This document shows, piece by piece, positions 1 through 9,475 of a stretch of 64,000 nucleotides of DNA. Position 1 is the first letter of the stretch. Every line of letters begins with the position of its first letter. The stretch is from positions 11,754,889 through 11,818,888 of the forward strand of contig JAYGXS010000001.1 of the NCBI GenBank assembly GCA_036362985.1, given 5' to 3'. This DNA comes from Ligula intestinalis (Eukaryota; Platyhelminthes; Cestoda; Diphyllobothriidea; Diphyllobothriidae). The notes below the pieces were generated by a model that ran no database searches, had not been told where the DNA came from, and saw only the letters and a program-made list of their open reading frames with translations. A program made the translations under genes and the position numbers.

Positions 1-970
1 TGGAGAGCATCATGAAAAGCATCGGTGCAACCACCACCATCGCCACCACCACTGCTTACCTTCCCCCTCCCCACCCAGTAACGGTTGGAGTTTTAAGCCA
101 GACAAACAGCCGAGCCATGCACAGCCCCTAGGGACTAAGAGAACTAAGAAGAGAAACAGTAGAAGGATATTTGCAATTATGCAAGGTAAGCCGAGCAACG
201 CACCATCCATTTCCCCTGAACGTTTTGCGCCCATCAAAGTTCACGGCGAAAGTGAATGATCAAACGCACTTATTCTACTGCGTTTGCTTGCTTGCCTGCG
301 TGTATTTTGATTGAAAACACCCACCCACCCACCCTCGTTCGACTGTACGCATTGGGAGAAAAAAGCACAAATTTTGGCTAAAAGTACAGAACATAGTTAC
401 CATAAATGGGAGAAAATTGGGCAACTGTCGGTTTTTTGTGTGTGGGGAGGGCATTACTAACTGGCTCCTTTTTATGCAGCAAACTCGTGGGTGAACAACA
501 CGCCCCAAATGTTCGACAGCGCGAAATTAGAAGCACAAAGATCAAAGGTACGCTATGAGTCTGAGCGTCGAACTTGAAGAGTGGCTACAATTGCTGGCGG
601 AATGGGCATCGCTGACTTATACAGTTTTTTGAATCACTGTGTATATCTGACAGAGTTTGAATTTCGAAGCCGCCACACACAGGATTAAGACTGGGTAGAA
701 AGGAGTAGAGGCGCACCGGGGTAAATAAACCGACGAATAAACGAATTTGACATTTACATGAGCCTCAGGGCAGCGAGAATTACTGATTACATAAGGAACC
801 GGTCAATAAAACCCGTCTCCCAACTCTGAGTTACTCCGTCACCGTAAGCCTATGACTTTCAGGGTACCGATATTCCTCAAAAGTGGGTTAGATCTATTAT
901 ATAAATGAAAGGCCGCTCGGTATCGGCTTCTCCCTTATACTCATATGTCAAAAAACAGTGCTAACAGTGC
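1..970. other. No gene or known repeat seen
   Basis: I see no convincing coding sequence here. The only local structure is an imperfect CAC/CCA-rich trinucleotide patch near 28-52. The short open frames have no recognisable motif and overlap on both strands. Confidence 0.5.
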
Positions 971-974
971 ATCT

Positions 975-1330
975 TTATGGCTCTAAGTAGTGGTTGTTCT
1001 CGGATCATTACAATCGTCTGGTCGAATCCCAGCTTGGAAGTAAAAGAAAGAAGTCACCAGAATGATGGCTTTATTGTGCACAGCACCCTATGCTGCTAGC
1101 ACAGGCAGCAGTGGCCACTGGCCAAGCCAGGGTTGATGTTGACTGCATCTGGTCACGCATTAGGGTGTTAATTGAGTGTCGTGAGAGATGTGATGATGAT
1201 AGCTGCTTTTCCATGACTGCGAAGCTAGTTCAAGTGGTTTGCTATTAATGTGTTGCCATTGCCCGGAGGGAGTGTCAACTGTATAGGTTCGTAGTGGACC
1301 TTAACGCCACCGTTGACTCATCACGCCAAC
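975..1330 (+). repeat. tRNA-derived SINE, copy S1
   Basis: The left end (about 978-1040) resembles a tRNA promoter: an A-box-like stretch around CTAAGTAGTGG is followed by a B-box-like GGTCGAATCCC. The rest is co-linear with the sequence at 41,557-42,000, including a shared block on sample positions 1060-1130 (cAG..GTGGCCA..AAGCCAGGG) and a block around GAAGCTAGTTCAAGTG. Two diverged dispersed copies with a tRNA-like head are what a SINE family predicts. No open reading frame belongs to it. The right boundary and target duplications are unclear. Confidence 0.55.
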
Positions 1331-1406
1331 GCTGCAGTTACCGTGATGGCCGACCCCTGGCCTGCCTATCGCTCAAGGACTAGGGTCATCTACTGACACA
1401 CACGGC

Positions 1407-1715
1407 TTAGTCTCGCGCAATGCAACCAATCACAGGCCCACTCACAAAAGACCTCAAGTTGGTGGCTGTGGCCGATGACACTTGGGATTCTGGCTTGGCA
1501 CCTCGCGGTTGGCAACGCCGCACAGTCCAACGGGCCTCACGGTCGGACGCCATGCAAGACTTATTGGCCATTTTCTCCTTACTGTGGTGTACACAATACA
1601 TCCTTCCTTCTACTCTGGCTTTTCCAAGACTTCTCTCCTCTCTCCTAAGGAACCGGACCTGGAAGATTGCAGCTGTTAGGGCTAACCGTGATAGTCTTAA
1701 CACCTATAGGTTTGT
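1407..1715 (+). repeat. Dispersed repeat K, 3' part
   Basis: One of 12 copies of a dispersed family called K here. Its hallmarks are a polyadenylation-like stretch (ACACAATAMA), a CTACTCTGG block, then CTAAGGAACCGGACCTGG, AAGATTGYAGCTGTTAGGG and a TTAACACCTATA end, all visible between 1588 and 1710. The open frames on both strands here are shadows of the repeat. I cannot tell whether K is a solo LTR or a short retroposon. Its 5' boundary in full copies is TGTAGCGGTTC, so it begins with TG as LTRs do, but no CA terminus is obvious. Confidence 0.7.
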
Positions 1716-2147
1716 CTTATTCGCTGCTGCCCAACGACCTCCGAAATCTTGACGCCACAGACAAGGTCACTCAGAGCATAGGACCCGGCGCGAAGGCAGT
1801 TTTCGGCATGTCTCTGGCCAGACGCAACCTGGCCCGCGAGACGCGGACCGCCCACGCCAGTGCGCCCACCTCGCGCGGTCCACTCGTGGGATCTCAACCA
1901 CTTGCGACGGCACGTTTAGGGGCGGCTGCGGCAGCACCGGAAACCTGCGCCATATTCCGCCTCCGGTCTTCTTGATTTGACCGTGAAACTGAGCGCGGGT
2001 AGGGGAGGAAGAAGGAGTTCGGTAGGTGCAGCGCAACTCTACTCTTACTATAATCGAATTAACATGAAGGTTACCACACCTGCGCCACCTTGCCGTGGAA
2101 CGAGTGCGTGGGTCTAATGGAAACCGACGGTCGAACTGTCAGGATCG
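1716..2147 (+). repeat. K-related subfamily unit and R-family end
   Basis: From 1727 to about 1980 the DNA matches the far parts of the K copies at 38.7-39.0 and 62.2-62.5 kb. All three can be read with similar peptides beginning D-A-T-D (DATDKVTQ, DATDEITQ, DATDEVTQ) followed by K-A-V/I-F. From about 2035 a different family (R) begins with TTACTATAAT and ends with GACGGTCGAACTGTC. That motif recurs near 20.49, 29.87, 36.78, 51.49 and 53.84 kb. Confidence 0.55.
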
Positions 2148-2590
2148 TCTGTAGCTGTTCTACAGCCCACCTCCTTCAGACACCTGACGCCACAGACATG
2201 ATCTGCAAGGCAGATTCTTGGTCGCCCAGTCGCTCGGCCCGTATCCGTCTGCGAGGCGCAACCTTTGCCCTGGGGCGCACAGACGCACCCGGGAATGCTC
2301 TGGCCAATCAGCGTCCCGAAGCGGTCGTGGCCAATCAGCTTCCTGAAACGATCACCGATCCTCGGCCAATTCCTACACTGACGGAAAATTGGGAGTCCGC
2401 TCTGAGCGGGACGCTCGCTGACGCGCCCTCACGGCCAGACCGAGTGGCATCTTCCTTCTAACTCTTCTGTACACAATAAATTGTTCCTAGCACTCTAGCA
2501 TTCACAAGACTTCCCCAATGTCCTAAGGAATCGGGCCTGGAAGATTGTAGCTGTTAGGGTCAACCATCTTAACACCTATACGTTCATGTA
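2148..2590 (+). repeat. Dispersed repeat K, near full copy
   Basis: It starts at TGTAGCTGTTCTACAGCCC and runs through the DATD-encoding block, an ACACAATAAA polyadenylation-like signal at about 2471, the CTAAGGAATCGGGCCTGG block and the TTAACACCTATA end. It lies directly downstream of an R-family end. The 123-residue open frame within it is probably incidental to the repeat, though the DATD segment is shared with other copies. Length about 440 bp. Confidence 0.7.
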
Positions 2591-4057
2591 CGACAGAAAT
2601 TAACGAATTCCCCATGCTTAAAACATCGACGCTTAAAAGCACAGCAAGATATTGGAGATGCCATCTGGTGGCTGATCGGAGGCATGCCCTGATTGACCAT
2701 GACATATCTGATGAAATTTATTCTATTCAGACCTCGAAATTGAATTCATAAGTTCGATCTTTTTAGATTGCGCGTTTTCTATTCCCGGAAATCAGTCATC
2801 CTCGACAAATTTGTTCCGGAGCCCCAGTCAGTTATCTCCACCGTCAAGATTTATCGATTTATTTTACAGGTAGGTGAAATAAAGTACCTAAGGTCAGGCT
2901 CGAGAGGCCCTCACCGACACCTAGCATTGTTGCCTCCGGCGTTCCAGTTCAAGGCCAGATGCCTCAAGCTCCCTCACACTCACCGTGAGCACTTTCAGAC
3001 TCGCTGAGCTGCAGGCACTTGACCGACACGGAGCTCGCATATATCCATGTGCTCGCAGACTGTCCTGGCTGCCCAAGCGCAACTTGGACACGTGATGGTA
3101 CCACTCTGCCATTGCGCCAAAAGCTTTGTCGACTTTTTATGTCCTAGAAACTGAGAAAAAAGGGTTGGTGTTATGCAAAACGAAACGGGCAATGCTCTAT
3201 TACAGTGTTGATGCGAAGCAGTGAAAGTCATGTGAGTAGACGGTCCGTAAATGAGATTCAGGAAAAAAAGGAATCCTGGAATATGTAATCAACTCTAAAT
3301 GGTATGCGCCACGCAAGTTTTACCCTTGCCTTAGCATGACTGACTCCCTTTCAAGTTGTTATGCGGACTCGTTGCAACTTTTCAAGACTAAAACTTTCCA
3401 GGAAAAGCATTAGAATAGAAACTAACATATGCATACACGTGGGCTTGTGCTAGTTCAAAGGAAAGGTACCAATTTCCGTGTTCTAATCTTAACCGTACAA
3501 ATTAAACCCTAAACGAAACTTAACCCTAATCTCAATCATAACGCTACGCTCCCTGAAATTTAACACTAAGCCACCTGCATCCGAGGGAGGGATCTTTTCT
3601 CCTCGCGTTTTCTTCCAGGTTTCTCAGGAAACATAACAGTTCGTCCTTGAAATCATTTCACGTGGAATAGTACATTTTTTCGACCTCTTGCCTTTCAGGA
3701 ATTAGCAGATTGCTAATCAAAATTAGCAAGTTCATGACAGACTTTCGCGTTGATCAGCGCCTATTTGGTTACGTTTGAGCGTAGAACGTATGTGGCAAAT
3801 TCGTTAATTATTTTAATATATTTTCGCGAGAGAGCAATTTTTTACGATGGGAAAATGATTTACCAATTTTCAAAGATTGCTATTAAACGGACGCGCCTGA
3901 ATATAGGAGTTAAATTATTAGTTGTCGTCTTGGTAAGTGCAAAACCTAAAATATATGTTGAAATTTAGCAGTCAGACTGTATTTTTAAGGTTAAAGATCT
4001 AAGCGGATCTTGAAATTATATGAAAAGTCACCTTATTCCTATGTGAAAAATGCGGCA
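2591..4057. other. No gene recognised; degenerate telomere-like patch
   Basis: No recognised gene. Between about 3,480 and 3,560 lies an irregular run built from AACCCTAA-, TTAACCCTAA- and ATCTTAACC-like hexamer steps. It resembles the interior of the inverted-repeat element at 51,681-51,985 and is probably a relic of that family. The remainder (2,600-3,470 and 3,570-4,050) shows nothing I can name. Confidence 0.4.
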
Positions 4058-4146
4058 GTCTCGGTGGGATTTAAACCCCAGTGTGCAAAGGAAAAGCTTA
4101 GAAACAGCCAACTTCGTATTAACCTAAGCTACGAGACCTCACCGGT
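4058..4146 (-). repeat. tRNA-like SINE head
   Basis: Read on the minus strand, this begins GGTCTCGTAGCTTAG, has a B-box-like GGGGTTTAAATCCCA and closes with CGAGAC, so the two ends can pair as an acceptor stem. It resembles the head at 10,795-10,866. The central part does not fold into a normal anticodon arm. I read it as a SINE head or tRNA pseudogene and not as a working tRNA. Confidence 0.5.
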
Positions 4147-4664
4147 AGCTGTGAGTTTAATCACACCAAAGTTGCTGAGCTTTTAATATTTTGGTTAAAG
4201 CTGTCCAAACCTCATATTAAGTAATTGCGTTAGGCATTCATGTGGGGAATATTTTCCACCCGAGGAAAAGGCAGAAAGAAGGCAAGAGCCGGTTTTTACA
4301 GCAAACCTTTATTTAGGACGGTCCAGAGACAGTGGGATGAATAAGCGTGTCCACTACAGCCTATTAGTAGTGCTTTGGTCCTTCTAGACTAATCCTGGCC
4401 TATCGCACACGAGGGGGTTCTGGCGTGCATGCTGATTCGTGGTTTCCCATGCGGCGAGACGTTTCTAAGACATCTGCACTGCACATGGGAGCAGGCGTCA
4501 CGTGTGCTAACGGTGCGCGCAGCCAGCCTGCCGGCATTGCTCAACTGGGGCATGTTTCCAGCCGTAGGCTCTGAACGCGTCCCCGTAACAGAATCATAGA
4601 TTGATTCCATACATTGCATTAGGCTGCGCGGATAAATCAACCCAAGTTTTATTCACCTCATGGC
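4147..4664. other. No feature seen
   Basis: I found no supported gene or repeat here. The open frame on the minus strand (4,389-4,640) has no motif I know. Confidence 0.4.
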
Positions 4665-4665
4665 T

Positions 4666-4765
4666 CCCAGTAGGAGCGTCGTAGCTAAGTAGGCTATAGC
4701 GTTGGTAGTACTTATGCCTTGCCGAGCTATCGTGGGTTCGAATCTCAACGAGATTACCGACTCTT
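4666..4765 (+). repeat. tRNA-like SINE head
   Basis: The plus strand shows GTCGTAGCTAAGTAGG (A-box-like) and, about 50 bases on, GTGGGTTCGAATCTC (B-box-like). The acceptor ends do not pair well. This looks like another tRNA-derived SINE head with an unrelated or decayed body behind it. Confidence 0.45.
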
Positions 4766-5149
4766 TCAAAATTAGGCCAAGCAAATTATCGGATTTGTGT
4801 TTATATCGAGAAAAAGTCAATCGCTACTGCGATTCCACTTTAAGAACACGTAAAGATAAGCCGAGTCCAATATTCTGGGTATGACGAAATTGACTCGTAT
4901 TGATAATCGTAATTCAAATCAGTTGGAGTGTAGCGGGTAACATTTTTCACCAACTTAAAGGAAAGGTGATAAATAAAAGTTACAGAAATGCTTAGCAACT
5001 AGGTTTAATTTAGAAAGTTGTGTACCAATGAAAGTACGAAAAGTTGTAAATAAATACAAGTACGGCGAAGGGCTACCACAGTAATCCCAGGTTCTAACAG
5101 GCTAACAGTTTAGCTTCCATCCACTTGGCGATTGGTTAACTTTTTTCCA

Positions 5150-5640
5150 CAAAATTTATTCTGATCTAATTTTCTTCAGGCAGCCTTTTAAAAACGCTTA
5201 GAAACATCCAGTTGCGCCAGAGCTATTTGTGACTTAATCATGAACTGCATCTGCGCAGTTCGCTCCACACACGCACGCACGCAATTAAACCGCATTTATC
5301 ATTAAAAAACGAACAATCGCGAAATCAACCTAGTTATTCGCGTTTTCTATTCCCACTACGCTTCCACCATCTGATGCGCCTATGATAAACAGGACGGCCA
5401 AATTAACTGTGAACTTTGGTTGCAGCCATTGACCGCTGCTAGTGAGGCCACACATATGCTTCTTTGTGAAAAGTACTCTATTTCCGTGATGAGAAGTGTG
5501 ACGCCACAGCCATGCGGGGTCGGTGAACGGACCCCGAAAAGCGCATTCCTGAAAGTTAATCGGCTCTTTATCTATGCAATATAGACAAAACCTGGTGAAT
5601 ACTTTCTCTCGAATTGAGGTATCCCAGGTGTGTGTATAGG
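5150..5640. repeat. Dispersed repeat T
   Basis: Co-linear with 6,335-6,800 and 10,147-10,790, and with the reverse complement of 31,405-31,860. Shared landmarks are CTTCAGGCAGCCTTTTA, a TGACTTAATCA block, GCAGTTCGCTCCACACACGC, CGTTTTCTATTCCCA and TTGACCGCTGCTAG. The copy at 10 kb carries a tRNA-like head at its opposite end, so T may be a long SINE whose reading direction is the minus strand here. It abuts a PLE-A terminus at 5,640. Confidence 0.6.
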
Positions 5641-5654
5641 TAGGGAAGAAGAAG

Positions 5655-5815
5655 AGACTTTGATCACCAGAATCATAGTTGTATTCGTCTGAGCTTTCGA
5701 ACTCTAACTGAAGTTAATCGTCAGAGAGGAAAAACATGAACGAAGAAAAATCAACAGTTAGTAGAGGCAGGGGCCAATCAACCAGCAGTGACGTCAGTGC
5801 TGAGATGCCTGCGCC
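5655..5815 (-). mobile_element. PLE-A 3' end and pLTR, inverted piece
   Basis: On the minus strand this holds the hammerhead-like core CTGACGA (5,724 down to 5,718), GTTCGAAAGCTC (GAAA at 5,698-5,695) and the pLTR tail CTGGTGATC with a CTTCTTC run. At 5,816 the plus strand switches to the PLE-A coding end (GGCAACAAGACTGGCC, compare the same protein end near 28,410). The arrangement is the same inverted-pLTR-plus-truncated-coding pattern seen in the dated insertions at 6.9, 11.7, 21.1 and 27.4 kb. Confidence 0.65.
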
Positions 5816-5870
5816 GGCAACAAGACTGGCCAAGAATTGATTGAAGACTTTAGCCTTATCGTCGTCAATA
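5816..5870 (+). pseudogene. PLE-A GIY-YIG C-terminal scrap
   Basis: A short stretch of the PLE-A protein end, matching the region around AGCAAGACRGGCCGAGAA in the copies at 13.86 (minus), 28.41 and 32.15 kb. Only about 50 bases are recognisable and they are interrupted. It marks the plus-strand half of a very short palindromic PLE insertion. Confidence 0.45.
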
Positions 5871-6334
5871 TACCCAATCACAATCGACAGGAGAACGAGT
5901 CCACGGCTCAAGCCTTAGGGTCAGAGGTTTGAGCCTCAGGGGCTGCAAAATACGGGGTTGGGTATAGCTGGTTAATGAGGGATAATAGGCAAGAACAAAC
6001 CATTTCAGCCTTCATGGGCTTTGTCAGCAATACTTTTCTGCCTATAAATTGGTGAGACCATATGTCCCAAGTCACCATGCCTATTCTAGAAAGTAGGCCG
6101 AAAGTTGCTCGAAAAAAGCATATTTTCGGTTCTTGCCCACATAAGGAGGGCCGTGAATTCTGGAATCTATGCAGTGGCTTTAGCTCTACTTCCTTTCAAC
6201 ATGCGTATGCCACATACGAGGTCACGTGATGACAGCCAGTCGCCGCCCTCAGAGCGCAGCGTGCATCTAATCATTCCGTCGTGTCTAGTGGCTGAGCCAC
6301 GACCCACGCCAGCCATCTCACGGGGGCTATTATG

Positions 6335-6800
6335 ATAGGCAGAATGACATCAATGCTAAAAGACAGAGGATACTGGAATGGTCATTGCTGGCTTATTAGC
6401 CGTCACCCTTTTTAACCATATCCAAACCCAGGTTGGAAGATCCGCGAAGCTGGAACGTGTGGCTAAATTTGTCCATTATGTGTCCTTTTTTCACTTAAGT
6501 ATTCTTCAGGCGGCCTTTTACAAACGTTTGGATGCAATCCAGTCGGACCAGAGATATTTGTGCCTATACCACGAACGGCAGTTTTGCAGTTCGCTCCACA
6601 AACGCAGGCAATAAAAGTGAAATTATCAGAAAAAAAACGAACAATCGAGATATTCACGTTTTCTATTCTCACCACGCTACCATCTCATGGGACTCGGCTG
6701 AGAGCCTGGTGGCCAAATTAACTGTGAGTTTCGGTTGCCGACACCAACTAGTGATAACTGGTAGCGAAGCTTCGCGAACACTGACTCGAAAAGAGCAATC
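6335..6800. repeat. Dispersed repeat T
   Basis: Same family as 5,150-5,640. Landmarks are GGCAGAATGACATCAATG at the left end, AATGGTCATTGCTGGCTTATT, TTCTTCAGGCGGCCTTTTA and CGTTTTCTATTCTCA. The left end matches the tail of the short SINEs at 57.7-57.9 and 58.2-58.4 kb, which links T to that SINE family. Open frames on both strands are incidental. Confidence 0.6.
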
Positions 6801-6918
6801 TATTTTTGTGCACAAGAAGTAACTTGACTCGGTTGGACATTAAGAAGTCGGAATTATCCCCTAAGACATGTAGCATGCCACAAAAGTGTTGGAAGTTCTG
6901 GCATGAAACCTTTAAATA

Positions 6919-6932
6919 AGATATACACTCTA
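6919..6932. repeat. Target-site duplication, left
   Basis: AGATATACACTCTA occurs here and again, identical, at 8,161-8,174. The two copies bracket the PLE-A insertion exactly. A 14-bp direct repeat at both boundaries is good evidence for a single insertion event covering 6,933-8,160. Confidence 0.85.
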
Positions 6933-7000
6933 GAAGAAGTTAAGTCGTTCTCTGGGACCAGAAGTGTATTTGGCCGACGTTTCGAACTATCCCGCGAGCC
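6933..7000 (-). repeat. Inverted pLTR fragment of PLE-A
   Basis: The reverse complement reads CGCGGGATAGTTCGAAACG and ends CTTCTTC. It matches the plus-strand pLTR at about 8,060-8,123. The match breaks inside hammerhead stem II, so this copy lacks the CUGANGA side of the core. It joins the coding fragment at a small palindrome, CCCCAATGGGG (6,999-7,009). Confidence 0.8.
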
Positions 7001-7960
7001 CCAATGGGGTCGCCCTTATCTGGCCTGATCGCCGAAGCAGTACTACAACGACTGGAGGCGCTGGCTTTCGAACATTATCGACCGCGATTGTGGGTTCGGT
7101 ATGTTGATGACACGTTTGTCATCATTCATCGAGACAAGATTGAGGATTTCACAGACAAACTAACCTCGATCTTCCCCGACATCCAGTTCACGATGGAAGA
7201 AGAAAAAGATAGCCAGTTGCCGTTCCTCGACGTGCTGGTGTGCAGAAAAGACGGTGGGGAACTCAAAACAACAGTTTGCAGGAAGGCGACGAATACCTCT
7301 CGCATCCTGAGTTACCTCAGCAACCACCCCGTCTTGTACAAGCGTAGCTGCGTGCGAATGCTCTATCGTCGTGTAGAAACGCACTGCAGCGAACCAGCCG
7401 ACAAGAAGGCCGAGGTCCAGTATCTCAAGAAACTCTTCACAATGAATGGCTATCCTGGCGCCTTCGTCGAAAAATGTAGGCAACGAGCCAAACGAAGAAA
7501 ACCAACAGGACAACCAGAACCAACACGCTGGCCAGCAATACCGTATATCGCTGGTGTTTCTGAAGAATTCGCTCGACTTGTGAGCGAATTTGGGATTGGC
7601 GTTGCTCACAGACCGGAAGAAACAATCCGCAAGCAACTTATGCGGCCCAAGGACCCAGTACCCGTTAATGAAAAGTCCGGTGTCATTTACCGTATTGACT
7701 GCCTTTGTGGTCAAGCCAATTATGTTGGTGAAACCGACAAACGGGTCCTCACGAGGATGCACCACCATGACCTCGCCGTGCAACGCAACGACAAGAATTC
7801 CCTGGTGGCCGCCCACGCAACCAAGCCAGGGCACAGCTTCGACTTCGAAAACGTGCGAATACTGGGTCGGTCAGACGACCGAAATTCACGCCTGCTGCAG
7901 GAAGCCTGGCATTCACGCGCGGGCTCAATTAACAGGCATGTCGAGCTTCCTGAGGCCTAA
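7001..7960 (+). CDS. PLE reverse transcriptase / GIY-YIG protein, 5'-truncated
   Basis: This is the C-terminal 318 residues or so of a Penelope-like polyprotein that copies its RNA into DNA at nicks made by its own endonuclease. The frame opens at MGSPLS, the RT motif just before the catalytic YVDD (residues 33-36). RT fingers and palm motifs upstream are missing, so the first Met is a truncation artefact and not a start. After the RT thumb (about 60-160) and a connector (about 165-220) comes the GIY-YIG domain: GVIY at 226-229, YVG at 240-242, a conserved Arg near 251 and the catalytic Glu in LLQEAW at 300. Cys233/Cys235 with His271/His277 fit the zinc-binding set described for PLE endonucleases. 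The frame is uninterrupted and ends in TAA. A 224-codon minus-strand frame inside it is a shadow. Confidence 0.92.
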   Translation, partial: PMGSPLSGLIAEAVLQRLEALAFEHYRPRLWVRYVDDTFVIIHRDKIEDFTDKLTSIFPDIQFTMEEEKDSQLPFLDVLVCRKDGGELKTTVCRKATNTSRILSYLSNHPVLYKRSCVRMLYRRVETHCSEPADKKAEVQYLKKLFTMNGYPGAFVEKCRQRAKRRKPTGQPEPTRWPAIPYIAGVSEEFARLVSEFGIGVAHRPEETIRKQLMRPKDPVPVNEKSGVIYRIDCLCGQANYVGETDKRVLTRMHHHDLAVQRNDKNSLVAAHATKPGHSFDFENVRILGRSDDRNSRLLQEAWHSRAGSINRHVELPEA

Positions 7961-8029
7961 CTCGCGTTGCGCGAGCAGATTGAGGGCAGAGGTCAATCTC
8001 AGCGGAACTGACTTAATTACACGGTGAGC

Positions 8030-8123
8030 TGTACGTTTTTTCATTCCTTGACAATGAGCTCGCGGGAGAGTTCGAAAAGTCGGAAAAATACACTCCTGGT
8101 CCCACAGAACGACTAACTTCTTC
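8030..8123 (+). ncRNA. Hammerhead-like ribozyme in PLE pLTR, U3-A8 form
   Basis: Core UUGACAA (8,048-8,054) is followed by one extra U, a 6-bp stem II GAGCUC/GAGUUC with loop GCGGGA, GAAA (8,074-8,077), AG and UC (cleavage expected after C8,081). Stem I pairs UUCC with GGAA immediately flanking the core, then a CA bulge, then UUU with AAA. The usual core is CUGANGA, so this copy has U at position 3 and A at position 8, which would keep the 3-8 pair as U-A. Helix III is nearly absent, as reported for PLE hammerheads. Activity is untested. Confidence 0.6.
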
Positions 8124-8160
8124 TATCCAGTTACCTGGGCCTCGCATATCTCGACCATTC
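8124..8160 (+). repeat. One-sided PLE extension
   Basis: These 37 bases follow the right pLTR but are absent beside the inverted left pLTR, and they end exactly at the target duplication. The motif ACCTGGGCCTCGCA is echoed in the extensions at 11,690-11,728, 21,624-21,664 and 28,908-28,948. Penelope elements are known to carry a one-sided extension of about 34 bp. Confidence 0.7.
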
Positions 8161-8284
8161 AGATATACACTCTATGAAAAAGAGGAGTTCCGATAACGAA
8201 ATCACCCTCGGATCACCTTTATACACAGACCTTTATGATAGGTAATATTTTAACTGATAAAGTGCTGGCACGCACAAGTTACCA

Positions 8285-8500
8285 CTTTTGACGAGGGGAC
8301 CTTGTAAACCTTGACCTTGGCAACCCTCCAAGTCACGGAACTTAGCACACCGTGATAGCTTCACGCGCGTCCGATCGCTTACAGTGAGGGAAGAAGTGGG
8401 CTGAAGATTGACCTCACTCTCTTTCCCAATGCCTAGCTGATCGGTTGCCTGAGGTGGGACAGGCGCAATGGCTGACAGGGTCGGCGAACCTACCAGCGCG
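8285..8500 (-). repeat. Dispersed repeat R, part
   Basis: Matches 40,333-40,500, 53,525-53,650, 54,105-54,250 and (reversed) 36,400-36,520. Shared landmarks are TTAGCACACCGTGATAG, CAGTGAGGGAAGAAG, GACCTCACTCTCTTTCCC and TAGCTGATCGGTTGCCTGAGGTGGGA. The strand of the family is arbitrary. A 156-codon frame overlapping it has no motif. Confidence 0.6.
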
Positions 8501-8739
8501 CGCCACACCACGACTTGACCCCCTTGACACATACAACAGGATTCATATGACCAAGGGATTAGAAGGAGCTGGTGCCCCCTGACTCCCTGTCCACCCACCA
8601 GCCACTTCACAAACAACACACATCTGGTAGATGGTGTGTCCGGTAAATGCGTCAGTCTTCCGATCTGAAGAAAAAATGGACAACGGGGGCCCTGCTGTCG
8701 CACGCTAGCTCAAATTGTGATTATGAAGACACACACATT

Positions 8740-9475
8740 TGCAGAAGCAAGTAAATTAGGCTAACGCAAAGATATATTGCAGCCACACGCATTTGCCTAA
8801 CTAATTAAAAAAGGGGAACTAAATCCATTGTTCTTCGAGGAAGAAACACCTCCAAATTAGTGACTGCTCTACTGGCCTCAAAACAGCCCTTTTGAGCACT
8901 TCTTGGGGCACAAACAACTAGGACTGTGCGTTAATTTGAAGCAGCGCACACACACTGGGTGAAGTTCGACCCAGCAAGCAATTTGCCACGTGGTCAGTTA
9001 CTCTGGTAATCCCAGGTCTTAGATATATTCTTTCCCCCCTCTTGTTGTAACCACAATTAGTGCGTTTTGGGTGTAGTAGAGAGCTCATAAGTTAACAATG
9101 CATTCTGGCCAGCAGTTGTGAGGAGCAAAAAAATCGATGCGCGTACACCTGCGTTGCACTTGTAATTCGCAGGGCAGGCAGCTGATGACCTTTGGTCATC
9201 ACTTAATGTAAACGAAGGAAAAGAGAGTTTTATCGAGCAGGTATGAGGAACACTTTACACTACAAACAGGCGGGGGGAAGGGGTTAGTAGCCTGACGCAT
9301 TCACACTCGAACTAGGTATCAGTGACAGAATCAGGTAAGGACAGTTGATACGTAATGTGCATATAATTTATAGTATTTAGCAGTTACGATTGCAGAGAGA
9401 CGCTCCCCCACCATCTTATAGGACATACTCGTTCGGTTGCGGCTTGTGGCTCAATATTGAGCCCCGCCAACAGCC
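8740..9475 (+). mobile_element. PLE-B 3' end, tandem unit 1
   Basis: At 8,790-8,820 the frame reads THLPN-stop-LKKG, the decayed form of the THLPKWLKKG-type stretch of a GIY-YIG domain. Near 9,000 it approaches the C-terminal LPW motif, after which comes the 3' region (GTGCGTTTTGGGTGTAGTAG, TTTTATCGAGCAGGTA, TAGTATTTAGCAG). The same order appears at 9,480-10,120 and on the minus strand at 33,260-32,660. The protein is too broken to be functional. Confidence 0.6.

Larger units (their letters stand above)
6933..8160 (+). mobile_element. Penelope-like element, 5'-truncated, with TSD
   Basis: In order: an inverted pLTR piece (6,933-7,000, minus sense), a 5'-truncated RT/GIY-YIG coding region (7,001-7,960), a 3' untranslated part, a pLTR with hammerhead core (about 8,030-8,123), and an extension of about 37 nt present only on the right (8,124-8,160). 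The inverted and direct pLTR share about 67 bases (for example GTTCGAAA, ACACTYCTGGTCCCA, AACTTCTTC). One-sided extensions and inverted pLTRs are known for Penelope elements. The 14-bp duplication is perfect and the ORF is intact over 318 codons, so this is the youngest PLE in the window. It lacks RT motifs upstream of GSPLS and cannot be autonomous. Confidence 0.88.

Noticed and set aside
7160..7834. A 224-codon minus-strand open frame
   Set aside because: It lies entirely inside the intact PLE coding region on the other strand and has no domain; a shadow frame.
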